DNA from: Verrucomicrobiia bacterium
GTDB taxonomy: Bacteria > Verrucomicrobiota > Verrucomicrobiia > Opitutales > Cerasicoccaceae
Length of the DNA stretch: 64,000 bases
Direction of reading: 5' to 3'
Assembly: GCA_030425485.1 (NCBI GenBank)
Contig: JAUIAM010000007.1
Coordinates: 1 to 64,000 of the forward strand
Positions 28,057 to 36,653 of this stretch are shown here, in pieces. The notes beneath the pieces are model-generated. The model searched no databases, was not told where the DNA came from, and saw only the letters and a program-made list of their open reading frames with translations. Position 1 is the stretch's first letter, and each line of letters opens with the position of its first letter. The position numbers and the translations under genes were made by a program.

Positions 28057-28749
28057 ATGCCCAAGCCAAGCCAGAAACAACGCGACGCAGATAACCGCCA
28101 ACTGGGCAGTCTGGTTCTGTCCATCCTATTGGCTGTCTTCTGGTGTGTCGTGGGCCTCTTTGCGGGGATTGTGCAGTTGGCGTCAACCAGCGTGTCGCCA
28201 GATATCGGTATTCCTGCCGAGGATGAGCGCAAACCACGCACCATTTATTTCCCCAAGGCCAACGACCGCGGCACAAGCCAATACGAGTCGCAACTGGGCA
28301 AGCTAATCGCTGACGGCCCGGCGACGATCAAGCTCAGTAGCGCACAGCTCAACGCCTGGGCTAAGGGTGGCCGCCGACCCTCCAAGCCGACGGGCGAGGG
28401 TGCAGAGGCCGCCCCGAGCATGGATGCGCTCTTGCCGAGCTTCCGCATCATCGACGACAAGCTGGCCATTTTTCTCTATCTGGAGTTCAACATTCAGGGC
28501 GAGATCTACAAAACCAGTTTCCACACCATCGGCCGCTTTAGCAGCGAATCCGGTCGGGCAAACTTCGTGCCCGAGGTCACATACCTCGGCAGTGCATTGC
28601 TCCCTCCCGTTCTGGTTGCCCCGTTGATTGAGGATACCTTGCTCAAGGGCTACGGGCAGTCGGAGTACTTCGGCGAGGTGCTTAAGGCATGGTCATCGGT
28701 AAAGAGTGCCCGCATCGAAAACGATGTGCTCGTGCTCACCAAAGGCTGA
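28057..28749 (+). CDS. Single-span membrane-anchored protein of unknown function
   Basis: 230 residues. Short basic N terminus, one transmembrane segment at about 16-40 (LVLSILLAVFWCVVGLFAG), then a soluble domain outside. The start ATG at 28057 lies after the stop of the FmdB gene; an upstream in-frame ATG at 28006 overlaps that gene and is not favoured. There is no recognisable enzyme motif. Probably in one operon with the preceding two genes. Confidence 0.7.
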   Translation: MPKPSQKQRDADNRQLGSLVLSILLAVFWCVVGLFAGIVQLASTSVSPDIGIPAEDERKPRTIYFPKANDRGTSQYESQLGKLIADGPATIKLSSAQLNAWAKGGRRPSKPTGEGAEAAPSMDALLPSFRIIDDKLAIFLYLEFNIQGEIYKTSFHTIGRFSSESGRANFVPEVTYLGSALLPPVLVAPLIEDTLLKGYGQSEYFGEVLKAWSSVKSARIENDVLVLTKG

Positions 28750-28778
28750 GTGTTCACGTGGCATGCAAGGGGTACACG

Positions 28779-30068
28779 GTGGCTAGGCGAACGAGTCTTT
28801 ATCTTTTATTGTTGTTTGGGCTTGGACTCGTACAGGCTGATGAGGCCAAGCTGACACCTGATGCTGCACCGGCGGAAGAACCGGTCATCGAAACCGCCGT
28901 GATCGAGCGCGATGTGCCGACCGTAGTCGCGGTCATCGAGGAGGTAGAGCCACTCAATCTGCCGGAGCCGCCCGAAGTCTTTCTACGCAAAACCTCGAAT
29001 CACTATTTCGAGGTGGTGGGCACGGATTACAATTCCGTGCAGTACGTTACCCACATGGCGCAGGAGGCCGGTGAGTACTGCTCAAACTTTGTGCCCATGA
29101 GCAATGCGCTGCCACAGCCCATCCTGGTTGAGCTGGTCCCGGCCGAGCGGGCGCAGTTCCAGGCGCCATTCCTGATCCGTCCGCAGACCAACGGCGAGGT
29201 CATCGTGTACCTGCGTTGGGACGAGTCCGCTAATTTTTCGGATACCTGCCAGGCCCTGGCCAGTGCCTATATGGTGCGATGTGCTATCTGGCGCTTTGGC
29301 CACTCGGCAGCGGGAGATGTTCCGGACTGGCTAGAGCTTGCCCTGGGCCTTGGGTTGCACGTGCACCTGCGTCCGGCACTGATCGACGAGGTGGTAGAGA
29401 ACTCCATGCAGGACGAGCCCTGGTTGCTGGAGGACATCTTTTCGCTCAAGGGCAGCGAGGGGCTGCATTCTCCGACCGCGCGTCGGGCTTGCTTATGGTT
29501 AGTGCGCTTTTTGCAAAACCAGTCCCCCAGTCGCGAGCACTTCCAGCGGCTTATGCTGGGGTTTCTGAGTAACATGCCGCCCTACGAATTACTGACCGCA
29601 TCCTATCCGCAGAAAGCGACAGACTTATATTCTACGCGACTGTGGTGGGCCGTCGGCTACGAGGCAACGATTCGCTCGCGGCAAAGCCCGTTCTACAGCC
29701 TCTATGACTCAAGTAAGGTTGTGCGTGAGCTTTCCAGCATTACGGCGGAACAGGACGGGCAGGACATCCGGCTCGCCCTCGGCCAGCTCTACGAGTTTCG
29801 GGGTAATAACGCACTGCGTCGTGCGGCTCAGCAGCGCGTGCGCGAGATCAAGCTCGAGCTGCAAAAGATTAACCCCGTTTACTACAATGCGCTGCTTTCA
29901 TTGGGGCTCACTTACGAGGCATGGATCAAGCTGGAGGCCGGGAGAGAGGATCGCGGTGAGCCTACGCCCGATCAGATGGCTTTCGCGGAAGCCTTTGTCC
30001 TCTACCAGCAGGATATAGAAGCAGCGCAATTGCTCGATCTGGAGATTAAACGCCTGCTGAACTGGTAG
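28779..30068 (+). CDS. Secreted protein, possibly a degenerate peptidase-MA-like protein
   Basis: 429 residues from a GTG at 28779, which is preceded by AAGGGG about 7 bases away and yields a proper signal peptide (RRTSLYLLLLFGLGLVQA). The frame also opens upstream at 28689 inside the preceding gene; that longer form would bury the signal peptide. The segment DVPDWLELALGL recalls the conserved helix downstream of the active site in gluzincin peptidases of the MA type, but no HExxH is present, so catalysis is unlikely. Function unknown. Confidence 0.6.
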   Translation: MARRTSLYLLLLFGLGLVQADEAKLTPDAAPAEEPVIETAVIERDVPTVVAVIEEVEPLNLPEPPEVFLRKTSNHYFEVVGTDYNSVQYVTHMAQEAGEYCSNFVPMSNALPQPILVELVPAERAQFQAPFLIRPQTNGEVIVYLRWDESANFSDTCQALASAYMVRCAIWRFGHSAAGDVPDWLELALGLGLHVHLRPALIDEVVENSMQDEPWLLEDIFSLKGSEGLHSPTARRACLWLVRFLQNQSPSREHFQRLMLGFLSNMPPYELLTASYPQKATDLYSTRLWWAVGYEATIRSRQSPFYSLYDSSKVVRELSSITAEQDGQDIRLALGQLYEFRGNNALRRAAQQRVREIKLELQKINPVYYNALLSLGLTYEAWIKLEAGREDRGEPTPDQMAFAEAFVLYQQDIEAAQLLDLEIKRLLNW

Positions 30069-30144
30069 CCTTTACCCGTTGTCGTGGCTTGGGCAATGAT
30101 GGGCATTTGACAGCGGCGGCGGATTTCGTCTATTTACCTGATTC

Positions 30145-30951
30145 ATGTTGCGCAACCTGTCAGCCGTCACCCTGCTTTTTTTCTGCGGTATGGTGCCGCT
30201 CCAGGCTTTTCTCGCCACGGAGAGTTTCGACTACGTTGCCGGGCAATTGCTCAATGGAAAAAGTGGGGGAGCGGGCTGGACTTCAAGCTGGCAGGAGATC
30301 AACAACGCCGCCGATATCAATTATGGCGGGCTGACCTTTCCCGACCAAAGCACCAGCGGAAATGCTGCCATCCTGGACAACATATATGTGGAGTACGTGG
30401 CTTATCGCTCTTTTGCCGGGGTTGACGCCAACACACAGACTTCCGCCTCATTTTCCTACCTGTTTCAACTGCAAGGAACGGTGTCTTTTGTCGGAAACAC
30501 CTACGCAGGAATCAATCTTTTCTCAGGTCAAAATCAGCAGCTCTTTTTTGGCAAGCTGGGTAACTCCGAGCAGATCGGCATCCAGACCTATGTGGGCGAC
30601 GAGGAGGTGCTTGGCGTCGATATCGATTGGGAGAATGAATTCGCGCAAGACTACGTCTACCGATTCGACGTGGACTACGAGCTTGCCGCGCAGGGAGAGA
30701 GTACCATGAGTATCACGCTGAGCCGCTCAGACGGCGAGCCTGCGGAATTACTGGCGACATGGAACGACGTCTCCCTCGGCGAGGGCTTCAACTTCGATGG
30801 CGTACAGATCATCCGAGACGGAGCCATGAACAACGGCATCGGTGCCGTTTTTGATGAGATTAACATCAGCGCCGTGCCTGAGCCTGCCGCGCTCTCATGG
30901 CTCTGTGGCGGCTTACTGCTGATCGCCGCTCGCCGGCGCGTGGCTGCTTAG
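30145..30951 (+). CDS. PEP-CTERM secreted protein
   Basis: 268 residues. Signal peptide at 1-22 (RNLSAVTLLFFCGMVPLQAF), a beta-rich middle that could be a jelly-roll/LamG-like fold, and a C-terminal PEP-CTERM sorting tail: VPEPAALSWL, a hydrophobic span and RRR. PEP-CTERM tails are recognised by exosortases and are typically found on exopolysaccharide-associated surface proteins. The exosortase gene is not in the window. The stop overlaps the convergent stop of the next gene by four bases. Confidence 0.85.
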   Translation: MLRNLSAVTLLFFCGMVPLQAFLATESFDYVAGQLLNGKSGGAGWTSSWQEINNAADINYGGLTFPDQSTSGNAAILDNIYVEYVAYRSFAGVDANTQTSASFSYLFQLQGTVSFVGNTYAGINLFSGQNQQLFFGKLGNSEQIGIQTYVGDEEVLGVDIDWENEFAQDYVYRFDVDYELAAQGESTMSITLSRSDGEPAELLATWNDVSLGEGFNFDGVQIIRDGAMNNGIGAVFDEINISAVPEPAALSWLCGGLLLIAARRRVAA

Positions 30952-31466
30952 CCCAAGGCGTCCCAGGGACTGTCGCTTTCCCGCTGCTGCTGACGCTGCT
31001 TTCGGCGCCGCGTTTGCAGGAGGGTAGTTTGCTGGCTAGCGCAGCGGTCTACCCAGTCAAGCAAGCCTTCGGGCGTGATGACAACTGCGCCGGAGGCCCG
31101 AATGGATTCCGTAACAAGGTTGTCCCGGGTGGCCACCGTGCAGGCGGTTGGCTCCGGGGACTTTGCCACAAGCTGCTCAATAATCGCATCTGCGGACAGG
31201 CTGCTGGGCGAGAATACGATGGTGAACGTCTTTTCCCCGCTCGGGTACTCGAAGCTCGGCTTCAGGCCCTGCCCATCAAAAACGATTGTTGTGCGCGTGC
31301 CCCCGATGTCGTGGATGATGCGCACGGTGTTCAGGAAACGCTCACGTGCGCCGTCGATGTCACCGCGTAAATCCCTACGCACCTCGGGCCAGGCGTGCAT
31401 GAGGTTGTACCCGTCCACAATGAGGTGCTCAGCGGGCGCGGGTAGTATTTTTTTGCGCTTAGCCAT
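30948..31466 (-). CDS. YacP/Rae1-like NYN-domain ribonuclease
   Basis: 172 residues. NYN domain start [10 protein letters not shown] with the first catalytic Asp, then [19 protein letters not shown] and ATRDNLVTE carry the other acidic residues of the PIN-like site. Proteins of this family (YacP, Rae1) cleave mRNA on the ribosome. The C terminus is basic ([10 protein letters not shown]), suited to RNA or ribosome binding. The start at 31466 lies inside the end of the copper ATPase gene (8-base overlap), implying co-transcription; an ATG ten codons upstream is possible. Confidence 0.85.
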   Translation of the reverse strand: MAKRKKILPAPAEHLIVDGYNLMHAWPEVRRDLRGDIDGARERFLNTVRIIHDIGGTRTTIVFDGQGLKPSFEYPSGEKTFTIVFSPSSLSADAIIEQLVAKSPEPTACTVATRDNLVTESIRASGAVVITPEGLLDWVDRCASQQTTLLQTRRRKQRQQQRESDSPWDALG

Positions 31467-33684
31467 CGAGCTTGACCCGCTTGAGGCGAAGAGCATTCAC
31501 GATAACGCAGACCGAACTCAGGCTCATGGCGGCAGCGGCAATCATTGGGTTGAGCAATAGTCCCGTGAAAGGGTAGAGGATGCCCGCGGCCACGGGGACA
31601 CCAAGCCCGTTGTATATAAAGGCAAAAAAGAGATTCTGCCGGATGTTGCCCATCGTGGCGCGACTGAGAGATAGCGCATGGGAAATGCCGCGCAGGTCGC
31701 CTTTGACCAGCGTAACCCCGGCACTTTCCATCGCCACATCGGTCCCTGTACCCATTGCGATGCCGACATCGGCCTCGGCCAGCGCGGGCGCGTCATTGAT
31801 GCCGTCGCCCGCCATGGCCACGACTTTGCCTTGCTGCTTGAGTTGCTGAACGACGCTATGCTTGTCGGCAGGCTTCACTTCGGCCCGGTATTCGCTAATC
31901 CCTACCTCTGTCGCTACCGCCTTGGCCGTGCCAGCATTATCCCCGGTCAGCATCATGACGCTGATGCCCATACCACGGAGGGTGCGGACGGCAGCGGCAG
32001 AGCTGTCCTTGATGGGGTCAGCAATGGCCAGCAGTGCTACCGTGCGCTCACCACGGCCCACGTAAACCACCGTTTTTCCGTTTTGGGCCAAACTCTCAGC
32101 GGACGCGCCAAGCCTCTCACCAAGCGATAGCTGCTGGGACTCGATGAATGCCGCATTGCCGATGCACAGGGGCTCGCCCTCGACTTTTCCGCGCACACCA
32201 CCGCCGGTGACCGACTCAAACTCCGTAGCTTCTACGAGCTCCAGCTTGCGTTTCTGCGCCTCCTTGACAATAGCCAGGGCCAGGGGGTGCTCGCTCCCCA
32301 GCTCCAGCGAGGCGGCCTGTCTCAGCAGGGCATCCTTTTCTTCTCCCTCTACGCAGATAATGTCGGTCAGCGCGGGCTTCCCTTCCGTCAAGGTACCCGT
32401 CTTGTCGAGGCAGAGTGTATCGACTTTTTCAATACGCTGGAGGCTCTCTGCGTTTTGGATTAAAATACCTTCACGGGCTCCGCGTCCGACTCCCACCATG
32501 ATCGAGATTGGCGTGGCCAGCCCCAGAGCGCATGGGCAGGCGATGATGAGCACCGCCACGGCATTGACAAAGGCGTAGGCCAGGGAGGGGCTCGGCCCCC
32601 ATACCGCCCAACAGACAAATGACGCCACCGCGCAGAGCATGACCAGCGGTACAAAGACGCCAGCAACTCGATCTGCGGTTGCCTGGATGGGGGCCCGGCT
32701 GCGTTGAGCTTGCGCAACCATGCCGATGATTTGGGACAAGAGCGTGTCGTCTCCCACCTTGTCTGCTCGCATGATGAAGCTGCCCGTTTCGTTGAGGGTG
32801 CCGCCGGTTACTGCATCGCCCTCCGTTTTCTTGGCCGGTTCAGGCTCTCCGGTAATCATCGACTCGTCGACGCGGCTACTGCCCTCTATGACGACGCCAT
32901 CCACGGGCACCTTGTCTCCGGGGCGCACACGGATGCGGTCGCCTTCGTGCACACAGCAAAGGCTTTTCTCTTCCTCGTTTCCGTTCTCATCGATGACGCG
33001 TGCGAGCTTAGCGGCTTGCCCCATGAGGGCCTGCAGCGCCTCCCCGGTTTTACCGCGTGCCCGTGCTTCCAGCATTTGGCCCAGCAGAACGAGCGAGATG
33101 ATGACGGCTGCGGATTCGAAATAAAGCCCGATGTGTCCGCCGTGCTCCTGAAAGTCAGCGGGAAATACGCCCGGAGCGATGAGGGCGATGGCTGAGAACA
33201 AAAAGGCAGCCCCGGCACCAAGTGTTATCAGCGTGAACATGTTCAGGTTCCATCCGCGAAAAGACTTCAGCCCGCGCACGAAGATGAAATTTCCCGCCCA
33301 GAAAATGACCGGAATGGTAAGGGCAAACTGAAGCCATCGGTTAACTGCCTGAGGGACGACCTCGTGCATGCCCGCCCAGAGCATGGGCAGCATGGCCAGG
33401 AGGAAGACGGGCACACTGAATACGAGTGAACCCCAGAACCGCTTTGCCATAAAGGCGTATTCCTCCCGCGCCGAGTCTTCTCCGCTTTGCGGGCTTTCGG
33501 GCTCCAGGGCCATTCCGCAGATTGGGCACTCACCTGGGCCATCCTGCCGGACTTCCGGGTGCATGGGGCAGGTGTAGATGCTCGCTCCGGGTTCAAACTT
33601 AGGCTCTAGAGCCATCCCACATTTTGGGCAATCTCCGCGCTTGTCGGATTCGACTTCCGGGTGCATCGGGCAGGTATAGGTCAT
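31459..33684 (-). CDS. copA: Copper-translocating P1B-type ATPase
   Basis: 741 residues. Exports copper (or silver) across the inner membrane. Two tandem N-terminal metal-binding HMBD units, each with CPMHPEV and CPKCGM or CPICGM, lie at about 4-28 and 38-63. About eight membrane segments follow. The ion-site motif CPC in IIACPCALG is near 384, the phosphorylation loop DKTGTLT near 424, the SEHPLA histidine-proline motif near 463 and the hinge [10 protein letters not shown] near 625. No copper-responsive regulator is next to it. The YacP-like gene overlaps its 3' end. Confidence 0.93.
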   Translation of the reverse strand: MTYTCPMHPEVESDKRGDCPKCGMALEPKFEPGASIYTCPMHPEVRQDGPGECPICGMALEPESPQSGEDSAREEYAFMAKRFWGSLVFSVPVFLLAMLPMLWAGMHEVVPQAVNRWLQFALTIPVIFWAGNFIFVRGLKSFRGWNLNMFTLITLGAGAAFLFSAIALIAPGVFPADFQEHGGHIGLYFESAAVIISLVLLGQMLEARARGKTGEALQALMGQAAKLARVIDENGNEEEKSLCCVHEGDRIRVRPGDKVPVDGVVIEGSSRVDESMITGEPEPAKKTEGDAVTGGTLNETGSFIMRADKVGDDTLLSQIIGMVAQAQRSRAPIQATADRVAGVFVPLVMLCAVASFVCWAVWGPSPSLAYAFVNAVAVLIIACPCALGLATPISIMVGVGRGAREGILIQNAESLQRIEKVDTLCLDKTGTLTEGKPALTDIICVEGEEKDALLRQAASLELGSEHPLALAIVKEAQKRKLELVEATEFESVTGGGVRGKVEGEPLCIGNAAFIESQQLSLGERLGASAESLAQNGKTVVYVGRGERTVALLAIADPIKDSSAAAVRTLRGMGISVMMLTGDNAGTAKAVATEVGISEYRAEVKPADKHSVVQQLKQQGKVVAMAGDGINDAPALAEADVGIAMGTGTDVAMESAGVTLVKGDLRGISHALSLSRATMGNIRQNLFFAFIYNGLGVPVAAGILYPFTGLLLNPMIAAAAMSLSSVCVIVNALRLKRVKLDG

Positions 33685-33789
33685 TGCAACGACTATGCTG
33701 TACCTGTGGCCAACCGATGCAACCCTCGGTTAATTCGCAATGCCTTAAAGTTGGCATGCGGCAAAATGTTGCTAAAAAGCGCTTTCCCT

Positions 33790-33818
33790 TTGACCAAAAA
33801 GTGCCTATACCATACGCC
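33790..33818 (+). promoter_or_regulatory. Candidate promoter of tRNA-Ser
   Basis: TTGACC (33790-33795), 17-base spacer, TACGCC (33813-33818). The -35 is good and the -10 is poor. A start near 33825 would fit the mature tRNA 5' end at 33829 with a very short leader. Confidence 0.35.
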
Positions 33819-33828
33819 TTCAAGTCAT

Positions 33829-33916
33829 GGAGAGGTGGCAGAGTGGCCGATTGCGGCGGTCTTGAAAACCGCTGACGGGCAACCGTCCGGGGGTTCGAAT
33901 CCCTCCCTCTCCGCCA
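33829..33916 (+). tRNA. tRNA-Ser (anticodon UGA), CCA encoded
   Basis: 88 bases including encoded CCA. The acceptor stem GGAGAGG (33829-33835) pairs with CCTCTCC (33906-33912), with discriminator G at 33913. The anticodon stem GCGGT/ACCGC holds the loop CTTGAAA, giving anticodon TGA. The long variable arm (CGGG-CAA-CCG type) makes it class II, as expected for serine, and the T loop is GGTTCGAATCC. The last 13 bases are repeated downstream as part of a 117-bp tandem array. Confidence 0.97.
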
Positions 33917-34200
33917 CAAACGCTCAGCGTTTGATCCGACTGAGGGGCGCTGCCCCTACGGTGCTGCGCACCTACCCCTGGTGGTTTCGATTGCTCCGGA
34001 AAAGCTCGCATTCCTTTACCTCCCTCTCCGCCGCAAACGCTCGGCGTTTGATCCGATTGAGGGGCGCTGCCCCTACGGCACTGCGTGCCTACCCCTGGTG
34101 GTTTCGATTGCACCAGAAAAGTTCGCATTTCCTTACCACGCGCTCCGGCACAAACGCCCGGCCTTTGACCCGATTGAACGGTACTACGCGGCTTGGCGGG
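33904..34200 (+). repeat. 117-bp tandem repeats starting in the tRNA-Ser 3' end
   Basis: Copy 1 is 33904-34020 and begins with the last 13 bases of the tRNA; copy 2 is 34021-34137, about 90% identical; copy 3 (from 34138) is a decayed partial copy of roughly 45-60 bases. Each full copy holds three hairpins: an AAACGC/GCGTTT stem, AGGGGC-GCT-GCCCCT, and a 5-bp stem that is GGTGC-TGC-GCACC in copy 1 and GGCAC-TGC-GTGCC in copy 2 (two compensated pairs). The design resembles the repeats that follow E. coli tyrT, which also begin with tRNA 3' sequence. The period is 39 codons, so a basic reading frame stays open through it; I do not regard that frame as a protein. Confidence 0.9.
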
Positions 34201-34224
34201 CCAAAACCCGATGCCGCTTAAGGT

Positions 34225-35265
34225 CTACTTTGATTGAAGTGAGCCCGCCCGGATGTCTTTGGCCAGCGAGGCCACATCGCCCGGCGTCGTATGCCAGGAG
34301 CACATGAAACGGGCGGCCCCGCCGATAAACTGGTAGTAGCGCCAACCCTTCTCATTGAGAAAAGTGTGGACGCGCTCGGGCATTTCCAGAAAGACCGAGT
34401 TGGCCTCGATGGGGTACATCAGTTTCACGCCCTCAAGCTGTGAGAGCTGCTCGCCAAGGTTGTTTGCTGATTCCAGGGCAACCCTGGAATACTTTTCATA
34501 CAGGCGGTCGTTGAGCCATGGCGCCCACGGGGCCGAGAGGTAGCGCATTTTGGAGGCGAGTTGGCCCGCCTGCTTACAGCGATACTCAAACTCCCGGGCC
34601 AGGCCCTTGTCGAAAAACACGACTGCCTCAGAGAACCCGAGCCCGGCCTTGGTCCCACCAAAGCACAGCACGTCGATGCCTGCCTCGTGAGTGAGGGCCT
34701 TGGGGGTGCAACCTTCGGCGACCAGCGCATGGAAGAAGCGCGCCCCGTCCATGTGCACCTTGAGATCATGACGGGCCGTCAGCTCGGTTAAACTGCGTAT
34801 TTCGTCGATACTGTAGCGCGTTCCCAGCTCAGTCGGTTGCGAGAGGGACAGCACGCGGGCGCGGGGGTAGTGAATGTCGCTGCGCTTGGTGATAAGTGCT
34901 TCAACGCTCTCCGGGGTCAGTTTGCCATGGTTGCCCTTGCCCAGCAGGAGCTTGGTGCCATTGCTGAAAAACTCCGGTGCGCCGCACTCATCTGTCTCCA
35001 CGTGAGATGACTCATGGGTGATAACACTGTGATAGGACTGGCATAGCGAAGCCAGGGCGAGGGAGTTTGCCGCCGTGCCATTGAAGACGAAGTAAACTTC
35101 GCAGTCGCATTCGAAGAAGTTACGAAAGGCCTCGCAGGCCTTTGCCGTGTAGGTGTCTGCGCCGTAGGAGGGCAGGTAGTGCTGGTTGACTTCACTCAGT
35201 GTGGCCCAGGCCTCAGGGCAGGTTGGCGAAGTGTTATCGCTGGCAAAGTGGTACTTGTCGCTCAT
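34225..35265 (-). CDS. Low-specificity threonine aldolase family (PLP-dependent)
   Basis: 346 residues. Cleaves L-threonine or allo-threonine to glycine and acetaldehyde. Visible: the N-terminal SDNTSP, VFNGTAANSLAL near residue 62 (cofactor phosphate binding), ESSHVETDECGAP near 85-97, KVHMDGARFFHAL near 169 (Asp binding the pyridine nitrogen) and the PLP lysine in CFGGTKAGLG near 202. It stands between the tRNA repeats and the LacI regulator on the minus strand; no functional link with either is evident. Confidence 0.92.
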   Translation of the reverse strand: MSDKYHFASDNTSPTCPEAWATLSEVNQHYLPSYGADTYTAKACEAFRNFFECDCEVYFVFNGTAANSLALASLCQSYHSVITHESSHVETDECGAPEFFSNGTKLLLGKGNHGKLTPESVEALITKRSDIHYPRARVLSLSQPTELGTRYSIDEIRSLTELTARHDLKVHMDGARFFHALVAEGCTPKALTHEAGIDVLCFGGTKAGLGFSEAVVFFDKGLAREFEYRCKQAGQLASKMRYLSAPWAPWLNDRLYEKYSRVALESANNLGEQLSQLEGVKLMYPIEANSVFLEMPERVHTFLNEKGWRYYQFIGGAARFMCSWHTTPGDVASLAKDIRAGSLQSK

Positions 35266-35345
35266 AGTACTGAAAGCTTGATAGAGTAAAAGACGAAGAG
35301 CCTTCTTCGCGTATAGGGGTCAAGAAAGTAGAAGAAACTGAGGTC

Positions 35346-36437
35346 CTATGCGGCGCCAACAGGTGCCGCGCAGGACATGCGCTCGACCAGCCTGACGGGG
35401 AGCTTGATCAACTCGGATTCCTCGGGGCTGCCGAGTGAAATCTGCTTGTCGATCTCCTGTACGGCGCGTCTTCCCATCTCTTGCAGCGGGAAGTGGACCG
35501 TGGTCAGGGCAGGGTGGTGCGTGGAGGCTTCCGGCTGGTCATTGCAGCCCATGACGGAGATATCGTGCGGGATCTTTATGCCGAGTGATTGTAAATGAGC
35601 CGACACAATGATGGCGGCAGGATCGTGGAAGCAGAGGATGGCGGTCGGGCGCGTGTCGAGCTTGACCAGGTGGTCTGCGGCCTTGACTACGTTCTCGCGG
35701 GGGAATTCGCCCAACTCGGATTCACAATGATAAATGTACTCTGGGTAGAGCCGGAGCCCGGCTTCGCGGATGCCCTCGGAGAAACCGCGCTCCATGGCCG
35801 TCATGTTACCCAGTTCAGAGCCGAAGGGACCGGTGAGGTAGGCGATACGCTTGTGGCCAAGCTTGGCCAAATACTTTACCGCTGATTTTGTTGCTTCAAG
35901 GTAGTCTGGCATAATGCAGCACAGGCCCGGTGTGTCGATGTGGTGACCGAGGTAAACGAAGGGGACGCCCAGCTTGGTCGCGGCTTTAACCAAGCTCGTG
36001 TTGGGAGGGCTCGCTGCGATGAAGCGCGTCGATGAGCCGTTGCGCAGCGGCTGCGGCAGCTTCTCGGGCTCAGCCTCATAATCTATGTAGGGGTCAAACA
36101 GCGAGTAGGCTACGGGCTGGGTTGGGTCGTCGAGGGCAGAGACGACGCCGGAAAGCATTTGGCCAAAGTATTGGTGCTGGATGCCTCCCGGTGAGGCCGA
36201 ACTCATCAGGAAGCAAACGCTGCCACGCTGAGGGTAGAGGAGCCGCTGGGCAAAGTCGCTCTTGGGCTGGTAGTTCAGCTCCCGGCACGCATCGATAATG
36301 CGTCGCTGTGTGTCCAGGCTTACGCGGATGCCGTTGTCGCTGTTGTTGAGAAAGGAGGAAATTGCGCTGGACGAAACTTTTGATTCCCGGGCTATATCCG
36401 CGATAGTGATGCGCTTGGTCTTGGATGTGCTTTCCAT
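35346..36437 (-). CDS. LacI-family transcriptional regulator
   Basis: 363 residues. Helix-turn-helix at about 10-35 (ITIADIARESKVSSSAISSF) with the hinge region, then a periplasmic-binding-protein-like effector domain ending in DQPEASTHHPALTTVHFP, typical of the family. The start chosen is ATG 36437, which puts the helix-turn-helix at the usual distance; an upstream ATG at 36527 would add 30 residues in AT-rich intergenic DNA. It is divergent from the large secreted-protein cluster beginning at 36654 and is its most likely sugar-responsive regulator. Confidence 0.9.
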   Translation of the reverse strand: MESTSKTKRITIADIARESKVSSSAISSFLNNSDNGIRVSLDTQRRIIDACRELNYQPKSDFAQRLLYPQRGSVCFLMSSASPGGIQHQYFGQMLSGVVSALDDPTQPVAYSLFDPYIDYEAEPEKLPQPLRNGSSTRFIAASPPNTSLVKAATKLGVPFVYLGHHIDTPGLCCIMPDYLEATKSAVKYLAKLGHKRIAYLTGPFGSELGNMTAMERGFSEGIREAGLRLYPEYIYHCESELGEFPRENVVKAADHLVKLDTRPTAILCFHDPAAIIVSAHLQSLGIKIPHDISVMGCNDQPEASTHHPALTTVHFPLQEMGRRAVQEIDKQISLGSPEESELIKLPVRLVERMSCAAPVGAA

Positions 36438-36653
36438 GATGAAAAATTTATTATGAGGCTGTCTGTATGGCGTAATTTTTAGCAGATTTAAGCGAAATGT
36501 TCTCTTATAGGCAAATAATAAGCGCATTACCTTAAGTTTATCAAGTAATAAAATAATTATTTACCCCTTGACGTTTTTATCAAAGGAGGATTCATTGGGT
36601 GGCGTGGCAACACTTACACCCTAATCGAGAACACAGAAAAAAGGATTACCATT
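36438..36653. promoter_or_regulatory. Divergent control region, LacI regulator / secreted-protein cluster
   Basis: 216 bp, markedly AT-rich. It holds the 12-bp palindrome AAATAATTATTT (36551-36562), a TTGACG -35-like hexamer (36568-36573) whose match at -10 distance is weak, and the direct pair TTTATCAA (about 36538-36545) / TTTATCAA (36576-36583). A near-perfect Shine-Dalgarno AAAGGAGGA (36582-36590) is followed not by the annotated gene but by a 9-codon TTG frame (36595-36624). The annotated gene at 36654 has its own AAGGA. Operators for the LacI protein probably lie here. Confidence 0.55.

Noticed and set aside
28689-28778. Longer N terminus for the secreted protein at 28779
   Set aside because: It lies inside the previous gene and would place the signal peptide 30 residues from the N terminus. 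The GTG with AAGGGG is better.
33904-34200. 117-bp repeats as a CRISPR array or prophage attachment site
   Set aside because: Repeats are contiguous with no spacers, far too long for CRISPR. No integrase, phage genes or second attachment site are in the window.
33661-34221. 186-codon frame through tRNA-Ser and the repeats as a protein gene
   Set aside because: It reads through a complete tRNA and is open because the repeat length is a multiple of three. Compensated stem changes point to RNA, not protein, constraint.
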